DNA of 64,000 nt, taken from assembly GCA_016706565.1 (NCBI GenBank), contig JADJJI010000005.1, positions 124,001 through 188,000 on the forward strand, read 5' to 3'. The stretch is from Piscinibacter sp. (lineage in GTDB: Bacteria; Pseudomonadota; Gammaproteobacteria; Burkholderiales; Burkholderiaceae_C). Shown here piece by piece: positions 1 through 13,518 of the stretch. The notes under the pieces are model-generated. The model saw only the letters and a list, made by a program, of their open reading frames with translations, was not told the origin of the DNA and did not search any database. Each line of letters starts with the position of its first letter. Within the stretch, counting starts at the first letter, position 1. The translations under genes were made by a program, and so were the position numbers.

Positions 1-2765
1 AGGAAGCCCGTCATGCCGCTGGCCAGGGCCTGTTCGCGCTCGGAGCTCAGCGCCGCGGCGGTGAGCGCGATGACCGGCAGCGTGCGCCCGGCCGGTCGGG
101 CGCGCAGCACGCGTGTCGCCTCGTAGCCGCTCATCACCGGCATCTGCACGTCCATCAGCACCAGGTCGAAGGGCCGGCCCTGCGCGGCGGCTTGCTCGAC
201 GGCCACGACGGCCTGCGCGCCGTCGAAGGCCTGATCGACCGACACGCCCCATTGTTCGAGCATGGCCACCGCGATGGTCATGTTGACGGCGTTGTCCTCG
301 ACCATCAGCACACGCGTGCCGGCCAATGGCGACGGCTCGAGCACGCCGAAACCCGAGTCGTGCGCCGGCGCCTCGGTGGCTGGCAGCGGCAGCTCGGCCC
401 AGAAGCAGCTGCCGCGGCCCGGCTCGCTTTCGACACCGACCGTACCGTTCATCAACGTCGCCAGCTCGCGGCAGATCGACAGGCCCAGGCCGCTGCCGCC
501 GAAGCGGCGCGTGGTCGACTGGTCGGCCTGCGTGAAGGGCTGGAACAGCCGGGCGCGCACCTCGCCTGTGATGCCCGGGCCAGTGTCCTCGACCTCGAAA
601 CGCAGCTTCCCGCCGGCGTCGACGCAGGCACGCAACTGCACGCTGCCCTTGGCGGTGAACTTCAGTGCGTTGTTGAGGAAGTTCCCCAGCACCTGGCGCA
701 CCCGCACCGGATCGCCCCACACCCATCGCGGCACGCCGGCATCGCGCTCGAAGCCGAACAGCAGGCCGCGCGCGTCGGCCAGCGTGCCGTACACCTGGCG
801 CAGAGATTCGAGCAGCGCATGCAGGTCGAACGCGACCTGCTCGACGTCGAGCTTGCCGGCTTCGATCTTGGACAGGTCAAGCACGTCCGAGATCACCGCC
901 GAGAGCGTCTCGGCGCTGTCGGCGATCTGCTCGAGGTACTGCCGGCGGCGTGCCTCGTCGACGTCGGGCCGGCGCGCCAGCCGGGCCAGCCCGACCAGGC
1001 CGTTGAGCGGCGTTCGGATCTCGTGGCTGGTGTTGGCCAGGAAGGCGCTCTTCGCGAGGTTGGCCGCCTCGGCGTCGTCGCGCGCCTTGGCCAGCGCCTG
1101 CTCGAAGCGGCGGCGCTCGCTGATGTCCTCGACGATCCAGATCGTGCCGCCGGCCATCGGGTGGCGCGGATCCACGGCCTTGGCGAGCATGCGGCACCAG
1201 AACGTCGAGCCGTCGCGACGTGCCAGCTCGCGGATGATCTCGACGGACTCGCCGCGCGTCAGTGGCGGGCCGATCAGGTGGCCGACCGCGGCGTACTCCT
1301 CGTCGCTGGACCAGACGGCGCGCCCGGGCTGGCCGAGCAGCGTGCCTGGCGCCCAGCCGAGCATCTTCTCGATGGCCGGGTTGGCCTGCACGAACACCTG
1401 GCCGCGCGTGCAGGCGATGCCCAGCGAGGCGTTCTGCAGCACGGCCTCGTGCGCGAGGCGATCGCGTTCGGCGGCGCTGACGTCCCGGCCGTTGAGCACG
1501 AGGTAGTGGCCGCCCTCCAGCTCGAAGCTGGCGGCCGAGATCAGCAGCGAAAAGCGCTGGCCGGACTTGGAGACGAACACCGTGGGCAGGTCCTTCACCG
1601 CGCCTTGTTCGCGCAGCCGCCGCACGAACTCGTCGCGTGTCGCGGCGTCGCCCCACACGCCGAGCTCCACCGAGGTGCGGCCCACCGCCTCGCTCGTGCT
1701 GTAGCCGGAGAAGTGCGTGAACGCCTCGTTGACCATCACGTAGCGGCCGCTGTCCAGGTCGGTCAGGGTGATGAGGTCGGGGCTGGTACTCACCAGGTGC
1801 GACAGCATCGCCTCGGAGCGGCGCAAGGCCTCGGCGGCGGCGACACGGTCGCTGATGTCGCGCGACACGCCCCAGTAGCCGAGAAAGCGGCCGTCGCCGT
1901 CGAAGCGGGGCTCGCCGCTGACCAACTCGTGGCGCAAGCTGCCGTCGGCCCGACGCCAGCGCACGTGCAGGTCGCGGAACGGCCGGCGTGCCTGCAGGTC
2001 GGCCTGGTGGGCGGCCAGCGCACCGTCGTCGTAGAGCATGTCCTCCTGCTCCCAGGGGGGCGTCAACGGCTGGGGAGTCGGCAGGAATCGCTGGTCGCTC
2101 TGGCGGCGCCACACCGCGGTGACGATGAACTGCTCGTTCATCTCCCAGTACGAATCGGCGGCGATGCCCAGCAGGCCGCGAAAGCGCATCTCGCGGTCGC
2201 GGCTGGCGCCGAGGTAGTGGTCGAAAACGCGGCTGACCAGGTGGCCGGCCGCCAGGCCCACGCCGACCAGCACGAGCAGAGTGAGCAGCCGGCGCGACAG
2301 CGGCATCGTGTGCAGCAGGCTGGCGCCCGGCAGCCAGCCGACATGCTCGGCCCAGGCCAGCCCGATCAGCAGCGCAGCGCCGGCCGCGGCGACCAGCAGC
2401 CCGAGGCGGCTGTTCACGGTGGCGCTCATGACGAAGGGCGCCACGCACAGGAAACCGATCACCGGCCCGTTCAGGCCCCAGCCGTTCACCACCGCAGCGC
2501 TGCCGATCAGCAGCAGGCCGCCGACGCAGGTGACCAGCATGCCGATGTCGCTGCGCAGCCCCGTCCAGCGCCAGGCGAGCAGGCTGAAGGCGGTGGACAG
2601 CAGGAAGCCGAGAAACAGCCACAGCCGCCCGGGCATCGGCATGGCAGTGTTGGTAGCGACCAGCAGCATGCCGATCCCGCTGAGCAACGCGGAGGTGACG
2701 AAGATGTAGCGGCGCACGAACGCACGGGCGTCGTGGCGGGGATCGGAAAGCAGGGTGGGGTTCAA
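1..2765 (-). CDS. Hybrid sensor histidine kinase/response regulator, C-terminus beyond window
   Basis: Membrane hybrid kinase read leftward off the window edge; about 921 residues are visible. An N-terminal hydrophobic block with several membrane segments (about 20-190) is followed by three to four PAS-type segments (about 200-560, including PAS_3-like and YVMVNEAFTHFSG-type sequence). A HisKA domain follows, with phospho-acceptor His581 in NTSHEIRTPL. A HATPase domain (GSGLGLSICREL) and a receiver domain with LVLMDVQMPVMSG complete the visible part; further receiver or Hpt modules could lie outside. No ATG lies near the N-terminus; the TTG at 2765 (reading LNPTLLSDPRHD) is the most sensible start but is uncertain. 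It is not obviously in an operon with pyrF, whose stop is 67 bp away on the same strand. Ligand unknown. Confidence 0.85.
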   Translation of the reverse strand, partial: MNPTLLSDPRHDARAFVRRYIFVTSALLSGIGMLLVATNTAMPMPGRLWLFLGFLLSTAFSLLAWRWTGLRSDIGMLVTCVGGLLLIGSAAVVNGWGLNGPVIGFLCVAPFVMSATVNSRLGLLVAAAGAALLIGLAWAEHVGWLPGASLLHTMPLSRRLLTLLVLVGVGLAAGHLVSRVFDHYLGASRDREMRFRGLLGIAADSYWEMNEQFIVTAVWRRQSDQRFLPTPQPLTPPWEQEDMLYDDGALAAHQADLQARRPFRDLHVRWRRADGSLRHELVSGEPRFDGDGRFLGYWGVSRDISDRVAAAEALRRSEAMLSHLVSTSPDLITLTDLDSGRYVMVNEAFTHFSGYSTSEAVGRTSVELGVWGDAATRDEFVRRLREQGAVKDLPTVFVSKSGQRFSLLISAASFELEGGHYLVLNGRDVSAAERDRLAHEAVLQNASLGIACTRGQVFVQANPAIEKMLGWAPGTLLGQPGRAVWSSDEEYAAVGHLIGPPLTRGESVEIIRELARRDGSTFWCRMLAKAVDPRHPMAGGTIWIVEDISERRRFEQALAKARDDAEAANLAKSAFLANTSHEIRTPLNGLVGLARLARRPDVDEARRRQYLEQIADSAETLSAVISDVLDLSKIEAGKLDVEQVAFDLHALLESLRQVYGTLADARGLLFGFERDAGVPRWVWGDPVRVRQVLGNFLNNALKFTAKGSVQLRACVDAGGKLRFEVEDTGPGITGEVRARLFQPFTQADQSTTRRFGGSGLGLSICRELATLMNGTVGVESEPGRGSCFWAELPLPATEAPAHDSGFGVLEPSPLAGTRVLMVEDNAVNMTIAVAMLEQWGVSVDQAFDGAQAVVAVEQAAAQGRPFDLVLMDVQMPVMSGYEATRVLRARPAGRTLPVIALTAAALSSEREQALASGMTGF

Positions 2766-2831
2766 GGTGGCGGTGGCGGCCCGGCGGGCCCGCGGCCAGT
2801 CTGCCCCGAAATCCGCAGGATCAGGCCGGGT

Positions 2832-3676
2832 TTAACCCGCTGAGCCGCGGCCTGCCGCCAAGGATGCACGCGTGGCCAGTGCGGCTGCGCGTGCTGCTGC
2901 GGCGAATTCGTTGCCGCGGCTGGCATAGAGGATGGCGCGCGAGGAATTCACCACCACCGGCGCGCTGGTGCGCTCGGCCGTGCCGCGCCAGCCGGCGCGC
3001 ACGGTGGCCAGCGCATCGCCGCCCTGCGCACCCACGCCGGGAATCAGCAGCGGCAGCGTCGGCGCGAGTTCGCGCACGCGTTCGATCTCGGCCGGGTAGG
3101 TGGCGCCCACCACCAGGCCGAGCTGGCCGCTGCGGTTCCAGGGGCCGGCCGCGAGGCGGGCGATGTGCTCGTAGAGCAGGTCGCCGGTGACCAGGCGCTG
3201 CGACTGAAGGTCCGAGCCGCCGGGGTTGGAGGTGCGGCACAGCAGGAACAGGCCCTTGTCCTCGTACTTGAGCCAGGGCTCGACCGAATCGAAGCCCATG
3301 AAGGGCGACAGCGTCACCGCGTCGGCGCGGTAGCGCTCGAAGGCCTCCAGCGCGTACTGCTCGGCGGTGCTGCCGATGTCGCCGCGCTTGGCGTCCAGGA
3401 TCACCGGCACGCCGGGCGCCACGTGGCGGATGTGCGCCATCAGCCGCTCGAGCTGGTCTTCGGCGCGCTGCGCGGCGAAGTAGGCCACCTGCGGCTTGAA
3501 GGCGATGGCCAGGTCCTTGGTCGCGTCGACGATGGTCGCGCAGAAATCGAAGATGCGCGAGGCATCGTGCTGCCAGGCACCGGGAAACTTGGAGGGCTCG
3601 GGGTCGAGCCCGACACACAGCAGCGACTCGTTGGCCCGCTCGGCGGCGGCGAGTTTCTCGGTGAAGGTCTTCGCCA

Positions 3677-3677
<1 letters not shown>
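2832..3677 (-). CDS. pyrF: Orotidine 5'-phosphate decarboxylase (subfamily 2)
   Basis: Cytoplasmic enzyme of de novo pyrimidine synthesis converting OMP to UMP and CO2. The 281-residue product has the diagnostic active-site segment [14 protein letters not shown], the N-terminal substrate-binding stretch [14 protein letters not shown], and the phosphate-binding end PGVGAQGGD...NSSRAI typical of the longer bacterial type 2 enzymes. The ATG at 3677 overlaps the purB stop codon by one base (TGATG), so translation is probably coupled to purB. The pairing joins purine and pyrimidine synthesis in one transcript. Confidence 0.95.
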
Positions 3678-5731
<2,054 letters not shown>

Positions 5732-5735
<4 letters not shown>

Positions 5736-7387
5736 ACCCTCGCTGCCTCTTCCTCGGTCATCTGCTCGCTGCCACCGCCGCAGGCCGAGATGGCCATCGC
5801 GGCGTTGAGCTCACCCTGGCGCCGCTTGTGCTCGATCTTCGGGCCGTGCATGGTGACCCAGCCGGCATCGGCCTCGGCGATCTCCGCCTGCGAAGGCCGC
5901 TCGAAGGTGCGTGCCTTGTCGAAGGCGAAATCGACCTTCTTCTTGCTCTGCGGGCCGGTGTAGCCGACCCGGCCGAGGTCGTAGAACTTGCGCTCGAAGC
6001 CGCTCTTCAGGAAGGCCTTCAGGCAGCCCATCAGGTACTTGCGCCGCGTCTTGTCGCGCGTCCAGGGGTACTGGAAGAAGGTCTTGTTGAAGAAGAAGCG
6101 GCGGTAGTTGCTCATCACGCGGTCGAGCAGCTCCGCGCGGTCCATCGCCTCGGGCTTCATGATCGGCGTCACGAAGTTGTACTTCTCGAAGTCGAACACC
6201 TCGACCTTGTCGCCGAGCTCCTGGAACAGGTCCGAGAACGGCCAGGGCGTGTACATCGCCCAGTTGGCCATGTCGGGGTTCCAGTCGCGCGCCATCTGGT
6301 AGGTCTCTTCCAGCGTCTCGGCGGTCTCGTTCTCGAGGCCGACGATGAACTGGGCCTCGGTGACGATGCCGGCCTCGCGCAGCAGCCGGATGGCCTTCTT
6401 GTTCTGCTCGATCGTGGTTTCCTTGTTGAAGCGGTCGAGCTTCAACTGGGCTGCTGCTTCGGTGCCCAGCGAGACGTGGATCAGGCCGGCCTGGCGGAAC
6501 ATCGGCAGCAGCTTCTCGTCGCGCAGGATGTCGGTGACGCGCGTGTTGATGCCCCACAGCACCGGCAGCTTGCGCTTGATCAGCTCCTCGCAGAAGGCGA
6601 TGAACTTCTTGCGGTGGATGGTCGGCTCCTCGTCGGCGAGGATGAAGAAGCCCACCTGGTGGTCGCGCACCAGCGTCTCGATCTCGTCGACCACCTTGAT
6701 CGGATCGCGCACGCGGTAGTCGCGCCAGAACTTCCACTGGCTGCAGAAGGTGCAGGTGAAGGGGCAGCCGCGCGCGAAGTTCGGGATCGCCACGCGCACG
6801 CCCATCGGGATGTAGATGTACTGGCCCCAGTCGAGGATGCCCCAGTCCGGCGCGATGCGGTCCAGGTCCTGGATGGTCGGTTCGGCCGGCGTCGCCACTA
6901 CCTTGCCCGCCTCGGTGCTGCGGTCGAGGTAGGCGATGCCGCGCACGCAGTTGCGGTCGCGCGCCCAGTCGCCCTTGTCGACGGCGGTGACGAGGTTCAG
7001 GAACACCTGCTCGCCCTCGCCGCGCACGACGGCGTCGATCCACGGCGCTTCCTTGAGCACCTGCGGGTACATGAAGGTGCCGTGGATGCCGCCCAGCACC
7101 GTCACCACGTCCGGCTTCACCTCCTTGGCGATCTGCAGCAGCCGCTCGGCCTTGTAGATCGCCGGCGTGATGGCGGTGCAGCCGATCACGTCGGGCTGCA
7201 GGTCGGCGATGCGCTGGCGCACCTGATCGTCCGTCAGGTGGTTGGTCATGGCGTCGACGAAGATCACGTCGGTGTAGCCGCCGGCCTTCAGGTAGCCGGT
7301 CAGGTAGGCGACCCACGCGGGCGGCCAGTTGCCGGCGATCTCGGCGCCGCCGGAATGGTAGTTGGGGTGCATCAGCAGGACACGCAT
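5732..7387 (-). CDS. bchE: Anaerobic Mg-protoporphyrin IX monomethyl ester oxidative cyclase (B12-binding radical SAM)
   Basis: Forms the isocyclic E ring of (bacterio)chlorophyll without oxygen, using radical SAM chemistry and cobalamin. The 551-residue protein has an N-terminal B12-binding fold ([20 protein letters not shown], then [13 protein letters not shown] around 110). The radical-SAM cluster CPFTCTFC uses Cys208, Cys212 and Cys215, and an additional C-terminal region typical of BchE follows. [12 protein letters not shown] and FIVGLENET are characteristic. A GGAG ribosome site precedes the ATG. It is followed by bchJ with a 4-base overlap, and the upstream region contains a PpsR/CrtJ-type palindrome at 7452-7473. 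In Rubrivivax-type organisms BchE works under low oxygen beside the aerobic cyclase AcsF. Confidence 0.93.
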
Positions 7388-7451
7388 GACAGCTCCGGGT
7401 CATTGGCTGGGGTTGTCAAAGTAAGGCTGGACCCGCCGCTGGAACTTGCGT

Positions 7452-7473
7452 TGTGTCAACAAGCATTGACACA
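7452..7473. promoter_or_regulatory. Perfect 22-bp palindrome with PpsR/CrtJ core, upstream of bchE
   Basis: Arms TGTGTCAA (7452-7459) and TTGACACA (7466-7473) are exact inverted repeats separated by 6 bp. Inside, 7454-7471 matches TGT-N12-ACA, the consensus of the phototroph repressor PpsR/CrtJ. It sits 64 bp upstream of the bchE start, in the 203-bp divergent gap to the transporter gene starting at 7591. A second element at 7415-7420 (TGTCAA on the + strand) resembles a half-site. On the bchE strand, TTGACA within the right part of the palindrome could also be a -35 hexamer, which would make repression by occlusion simple. Regulator identity is inferred. Confidence 0.7.
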
Positions 7474-7590
7474 TCGCATGTCGGGCAAACCCGACGCGAG
7501 CGCCGCCCGTGCTGCGGGTTGCCACGCTCGGAACGTCTCTTGCTTAGCCTGCACAATCCTGTCACCCACCCCGAACCACGAGGAGCCCTC

Positions 7591-8589
7591 ATGCCGCTGA
7601 CCCGCCGCCACAGCCTCGCCGCCACCCTGGCCGTCGCCACCCTTGCCGCCTGGAGCGGCACCGCCTTCGCCCAGGCCAAGCTGAAGGTCGCCGCGATCTA
7701 CACCGTGCCGGTCGAGCAGCAGTGGGTCAGCCGCATCGACAAGGCACTGAAGGCGGCCGTCGCCCGCGGCGAGATCGAGTACGTGTTCAGCGAGAACGTC
7801 AGCAACGCCGACTACGAGCGCGTCATGCGCGGCTACGCCGAGAAGGGCCACACGCTGATCGTCGGCGAGTCCTTCGCCGTCGAGGCGGCGGCGCGCAAGG
7901 TCGCCAAGGACTACCCGAAGGTCAGCTTCCTGATGGGCAGCTCGGGCAAGCCGCAGGAGCCCAACTTCGGCGTGTTCGACAACTACATCCAGGAGCCGGC
8001 CTACCTCACCGGCATGATCGCCGGCGGCATGACCAAGTCGAACAAGATCGGCATGGTCGGCGGCTATCCGATCCCCGAGGTGAACCGGCTGATGAACGCC
8101 TTCATGGCCGGCGCGAAGGAAGTGAACCCGAAGGTGGAGTTCACCGTCAGCTTCATCAACAGCTGGTTCGACCCGCCCAAGGCCAAGGAAGCCGCCTTCG
8201 CGATGATCGACAAGGGCGCCGACGTGATGTACGCCGAGCGTTTCGGCGTGTCCGACGCGGCCAAGGAGCGCAAGGTGCTGGCCATCGGCAACGTCATCAA
8301 CACGCAGGACAAGTACCCCGAGACGGTGGTCGCCTCGGCGCTGTGGAACATGGAGCCGACCATCGACCTGGCCATCAAGGCGGTGAAGGACGGCAAGTTC
8401 AAGGCCGACGACTACGGCATCTACTCGACCATGAAGCACAAGGGCAGCGAACTGGCGCCGCTGGGCACGTTCGAGGGCAAGGTGCCCGCCGATCTGGTTG
8501 CCAAGGTGAAGGCCAAGGAAGCCGCCATCCGCGACGGCAAGTTCGCCGTCAAGGTCGACGATGGCCAGCCGAAGGGCAGCGCCAAGTGA
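7591..8589 (+). CDS. BMP-family periplasmic nucleoside-binding protein of ABC transporter
   Basis: Substrate-binding protein of the BMP/Med (PnrA-like) family, which captures nucleosides for import. The 332-residue product has a cleavable signal peptide (twin Arg at 5-6, hydrophobic core, AFA-Q cleavage near 27) but no lipobox Cys. Typical BMP sequences are visible: KVAAIYTVPVEQQW, the ENVSNADYERVMRGYAEKG loop, and DNYIQEPAYLTGMIAGGMT. An upstream GAGGAG fits the ATG at 7591 rather than in-frame codons further upstream. It leads a four-gene operon with the ATPase and two permeases. Neighbouring deoA and 5'-nucleotidase genes support a nucleoside substrate. Confidence 0.88.
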   Translation: MPLTRRHSLAATLAVATLAAWSGTAFAQAKLKVAAIYTVPVEQQWVSRIDKALKAAVARGEIEYVFSENVSNADYERVMRGYAEKGHTLIVGESFAVEAAARKVAKDYPKVSFLMGSSGKPQEPNFGVFDNYIQEPAYLTGMIAGGMTKSNKIGMVGGYPIPEVNRLMNAFMAGAKEVNPKVEFTVSFINSWFDPPKAKEAAFAMIDKGADVMYAERFGVSDAAKERKVLAIGNVINTQDKYPETVVASALWNMEPTIDLAIKAVKDGKFKADDYGIYSTMKHKGSELAPLGTFEGKVPADLVAKVKAKEAAIRDGKFAVKVDDGQPKGSAK

Positions 8590-8599
8590 CCGCCCTCGC

Positions 8600-10145
<1,546 letters not shown>

Positions 10146-10156
<11 letters not shown>

Positions 10157-11207
10157 ACGCCGCAGCACCACGCCGCGCTGGCTGTTGCTGGGCGCACCGG
10201 TGGGTGCGATCGCCTTCACGCTGCTGATCACCTCGCTGCTCGTCGCCTGGGCCGGCGCGCCGGTGACGCGCGCCTACGCGCTGCTGCTCGAAGGCGGTTT
10301 CGGCTCGCGCTTCGCCTGGACCGAGACGCTCACCCGCGCCACGCCGCTGATCCTCACCGGCCTCGCTGCGGCGGTGGCCTTCCGGGCACGGCTGTTCAAC
10401 ATCGGCGGCGAAGGCCAGCTCTATGCGGGCGCACTGGCGGCGGTGGCGGTGGGCGGGCTGCACGGCGGCAGCGGCTTCGACGCCTCGCCCTGGCTGCTGT
10501 TCCCGCTGATGATGCTTGCCGCTGCGCTGGCCGGGGCGCTGCTGCTGCTCGGCCCGGCGCTGGCGAAGAGCCGCCTCGGCGTCGACGAGGTGGTGACCAC
10601 GCTGCTGCTGAACTTCATCGTGCTGCTGTTCGTCTCGGCCATGCTCGACGGGCCGATGAAGGACGCCTCCGCGATGGGCTGGCCGCAGAGCGTGGCGATC
10701 CAGGACGCGCTGCAGCTGGGCAAGCTGATCGAGCGCAGCCGCGTGCACACCGGGCTGCTGTGGTCGCTGGCGGCGGCGCTCGCGCTGTGGGCGCTGCTCA
10801 AGCACACCACCACCGGCTTCGAGATCCGCGCCGTGGGCGCCAATGCGCGCGCCGCCGCCTTCGCCGGCATGCCGGTCGCGGCAGTGCAGGTGAAGGTGGC
10901 ATTGCTCTCGGGTGCGCTGGCAGGTCTCGCCGGCGCGATCGAGGTGGCCGGCCGCGCCGGCTACGTCACGCTCGACATGTCGCCCGGCTACGGCTACAGC
11001 GGCATCGTCATCGCCATGCTCGCGGCGCTGAACCCGCTGGGCGTGGTGGCTGCGGCGATCTTCGTGGCCGGCATCCTGGTCGGCGCGGACAGCATGAGCC
11101 GCGCCGTCAACGTGCCGACCTACATCGCCGACGTGATCGTGTCGGTGTCGCTGATCGCGGTGCTGGTGGCCACGATGTTCACGCAGTACCGCCTGCGCTG
11201 GCGCTGA
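10146..11207 (+). CDS. Nucleoside ABC transporter permease (first subunit)
   Basis: Inner-membrane permease of the BPD_transp_2 / branched-chain-type family that partners BMP binding proteins. It has 353 residues with about nine hydrophobic segments. The conserved core LFNIGGEGQLYAGALAAV (about 90-107) and the EVVTTLLLNFIV loop identify the family. The end runs VSVSLIAVLVATMFTQYRLRWR. The ATG at 10146 overlaps the ATPase gene by 11 bases, and the stop lies two bases before the second permease start. It should form the translocation pore as a heterodimer with the next product. Confidence 0.9.
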
Positions 11208-11209
11208 CG

Positions 11210-12148
11210 ATGTTCGCCGAGACGCTCGACCTGCTCCTTGCCGCGCCGTTCTGGATCGCGGTGCTGCGCATCGCCACGCCGCTGATCCTGGGCACGCTGG
11301 GCGTGCTGCTGTGCGAGCGCGCCGGTGTGCTCAACCTGGGCATCGAGGGGATCATGGTGGCGGGCGCCTTCACCGGCTGGCTGGCGGTGTACCAGGGCGC
11401 TCCGCTGTGGACCGGCGTGCTCGCCGCGGCCGCCACCGGCGCGTTGTTCGGGCTGCTGCATGCGCTGCTGACCGTGACGCTGGCGCTCTCGCAGCACGTC
11501 GCCGGCCTGGGCATCACGCTGCTCGCCACCAGCCTGGCGAGTTTTGCCTACCGCGTCAGCTTCCCCAAGGTCGACAGCCCGCCGACCGTCCAGACTTTCA
11601 CAGCGATGCAAGGGCTGCCGATCCCGGTGCTGAACGCGCAGACACCATTGACACTGCTCGCGCTGCTGCTCGTGCCGGCGATCGCCTGGGGTCTGTACCG
11701 CACGCCGGCGGGCCTGGCGCTGCGCATGGTCGGCGAGAACCCCGCGGCGGCCGAAGGACAGGGCCTGAGCGTCGCCGGGGTGCGCACCGCGGCCCTCGTC
11801 GCCGGCTCGGCGCTGATGGGCGTGGCCGGCGCCTTCCTCACGCTGTCGGCCTTCAACGCCTTCTACTTCAACATGGTCAACGGCCGCGGCTGGGTCTGCG
11901 TGGCGCTGGTCGTGTTCGCCTCGTGGCGGCCGGGCAAGGCGCTGCTGGGCGCGCTGCTGTTCGCCTTCTTCGACGCGCTGCAGCTGCGCCTTCAGCAGGC
12001 CGGCGGCGGGGTGTTCGGCATCGAGCTGCCGTACCAGGCCTACCTGATGCTGCCCTATGCGATGGCCATCGTCGCGCTGGTGGTGGTGGCGCGCCGCGCC
12101 GCCTACCCGCAGGCGCTGATGAAGCCCTACCGCAAGGGCGAGCGCTGA
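11210..12148 (+). CDS. Nucleoside ABC transporter permease (second subunit)
   Basis: Second BPD_transp_2-type inner-membrane permease, 312 residues. It carries the family core ERAGVLNLGIEGIMVAGAF near the N-terminus, the SQHVAGLGITLLATS segment, and ENPAAAEGQGLSVAGVR in the cytoplasmic coupling region. It follows the first permease after 2 bp and ends the import operon. The downstream deoA gene converges on it with only 17 bp between stops, so transcription units meet here and no T-rich terminator is seen. Confidence 0.9.
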   Translation: MFAETLDLLLAAPFWIAVLRIATPLILGTLGVLLCERAGVLNLGIEGIMVAGAFTGWLAVYQGAPLWTGVLAAAATGALFGLLHALLTVTLALSQHVAGLGITLLATSLASFAYRVSFPKVDSPPTVQTFTAMQGLPIPVLNAQTPLTLLALLLVPAIAWGLYRTPAGLALRMVGENPAAAEGQGLSVAGVRTAALVAGSALMGVAGAFLTLSAFNAFYFNMVNGRGWVCVALVVFASWRPGKALLGALLFAFFDALQLRLQQAGGGVFGIELPYQAYLMLPYAMAIVALVVVARRAAYPQALMKPYRKGER

Positions 12149-12165
12149 GTTGCTGCGGCGGCGGT

Positions 12166-13503
12166 TCAGCCGCTGCGGCCGGGCCGGCCGACCACGCCGC
12201 GTACCACCGGCGGGTCGGGCAGGGCCGGGCCGTCGCCGATCGGCAGCGCGTCGACGAGCGTGCGCAGTGCGGCATCGGCGTCGGCCGCGTTGGCGGCATG
12301 CACGCGCAGCAGCGGGTCGCCGGCGCGCACCTTGCTGCCCACCGGCAGCACCCGTGTCAGGCCGACGCGCGGGTCGACGGGATCCGTCGCGCGCCGGCGT
12401 CCGCCGCCCAGGGCCACGACCACCATGCCCATCAGCCGCGTGTCCATCGAAGTGAGCACGCCGGCGCGCGGCGAAGGCAGCACACGTTGCACCGGCGCCG
12501 CCGGCAACTGCGCGCCGCCGCGCGCCAGCACGCGCGAGGGGCCGCCGAGGCCAGCCACCATGCGCTCGAAGCGCTCCGCGGCCCGGCCGTCGTCGAGCGC
12601 CTGCAGGGCCTGCAGTTCGCCGCGTGCCGGCGAGCTGGCCAGACCGCCGAGCCAGAGCATGCGGCCGGCCAGTGCGAGCGTCAGCGCGAGCAGCCGCGGT
12701 TCGCGTGCCGCGCCGGTGAGGAAGTCGATCGCCTCGCGCACCTCCACGGCATTGCCGGCGGTGGTGCCCAGCACCTGGTTCATGTCGGTGACCAGCGCCT
12801 GCGTCGGCAGGCCGGCACCCACCGCCACCTCGACCAGGCTGCGCGCCAGGGTGTCGGCGGTGGCGGCCTCGGTACAGAACGCGCCGTTGCCGAGCTTCAC
12901 GTCCATCACCAGCGCATCCAGCCCGGCGGCCAGCTTCTTCGACAGGATGCTCGCGGTGATCAGCGGCACCGATTCCACCGTCGCCGTGACGTCGCGGATG
13001 GCATAGAGGCGCCGGTCGGCCGGCGCGATGCGCGCACTCGCGCCGACGATCGCGCAGCCCGCCTCGCGCAGCACGCGCACGAGCTGCGCGCGCCGCGGCG
13101 TCACCATGTAGCCGGGCAGCGCCTGCAGCTTGTCCAGCGTGCCGCCGGTGTGGCCCAGGCCGCGGCCCGAGACCATCGGCACCACGCCGCCGCAGGCCGC
13201 GACGATGGGCGCGAGCACCAGGCTGACCTTGTCGCCCACGCCGCCGGTCGAGTGCTTGTCGAGCAGCGGGCCGTTCAATCGTGCACGCGACCAGTCGAGC
13301 CGGTCGCCCGAGTCCGTCATGGCCTGCGTGAGGGCCACGCATTCGTCGCGGTTCATGCCGCGCAGGCACACGGCCATCGCGAAGGCGGCCACCTGCCCCT
13401 CGGTCCAGGACCGGTCGACGATGCCGCGCACGAAGGCCTGGATCTCGGCGGCCTCGAGCGCCTGCGCGCGGCCCTTGCGGCGAATGATCTCCTGGGGAAG
13501 CAT
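12166..13503 (-). CDS. deoA: Thymidine phosphorylase
   Basis: Cytoplasmic enzyme cleaving thymidine and deoxyuridine to base plus deoxyribose 1-phosphate. The 445 residues are the usual length. The family signature SGRGLGHTGGTLDKL is intact, as is the phosphate-binding KHSTGGVGDKVSLVLAP. DVKLGNGAF appears in the alpha/beta domain, and a C-terminal domain has KVRAGDPLLRVHA. It is cotranscribed with the nucleotidase gene starting at 15174 (15 bp between them), a logical sequence: dephosphorylate outside, import, then phosphorolyse. The matching aldolase gene deoC is at 21555; no phosphopentomutase (deoB) is in the window. Confidence 0.94.
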   Translation of the reverse strand: MLPQEIIRRKGRAQALEAAEIQAFVRGIVDRSWTEGQVAAFAMAVCLRGMNRDECVALTQAMTDSGDRLDWSRARLNGPLLDKHSTGGVGDKVSLVLAPIVAACGGVVPMVSGRGLGHTGGTLDKLQALPGYMVTPRRAQLVRVLREAGCAIVGASARIAPADRRLYAIRDVTATVESVPLITASILSKKLAAGLDALVMDVKLGNGAFCTEAATADTLARSLVEVAVGAGLPTQALVTDMNQVLGTTAGNAVEVREAIDFLTGAAREPRLLALTLALAGRMLWLGGLASSPARGELQALQALDDGRAAERFERMVAGLGGPSRVLARGGAQLPAAPVQRVLPSPRAGVLTSMDTRLMGMVVVALGGGRRRATDPVDPRVGLTRVLPVGSKVRAGDPLLRVHAANAADADAALRTLVDALPIGDGPALPDPPVVRGVVGRPGRSG

Positions 13504-13518
13504 CGCGGGCGCGACGGG

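Noticed and set aside
192-2843. 883-codon open frame on the + strand
   Set aside because: It is the antisense shadow of the hybrid kinase: Arg/His/Gln/Ala-rich, no domains, while the minus frame has clear kinase motifs.
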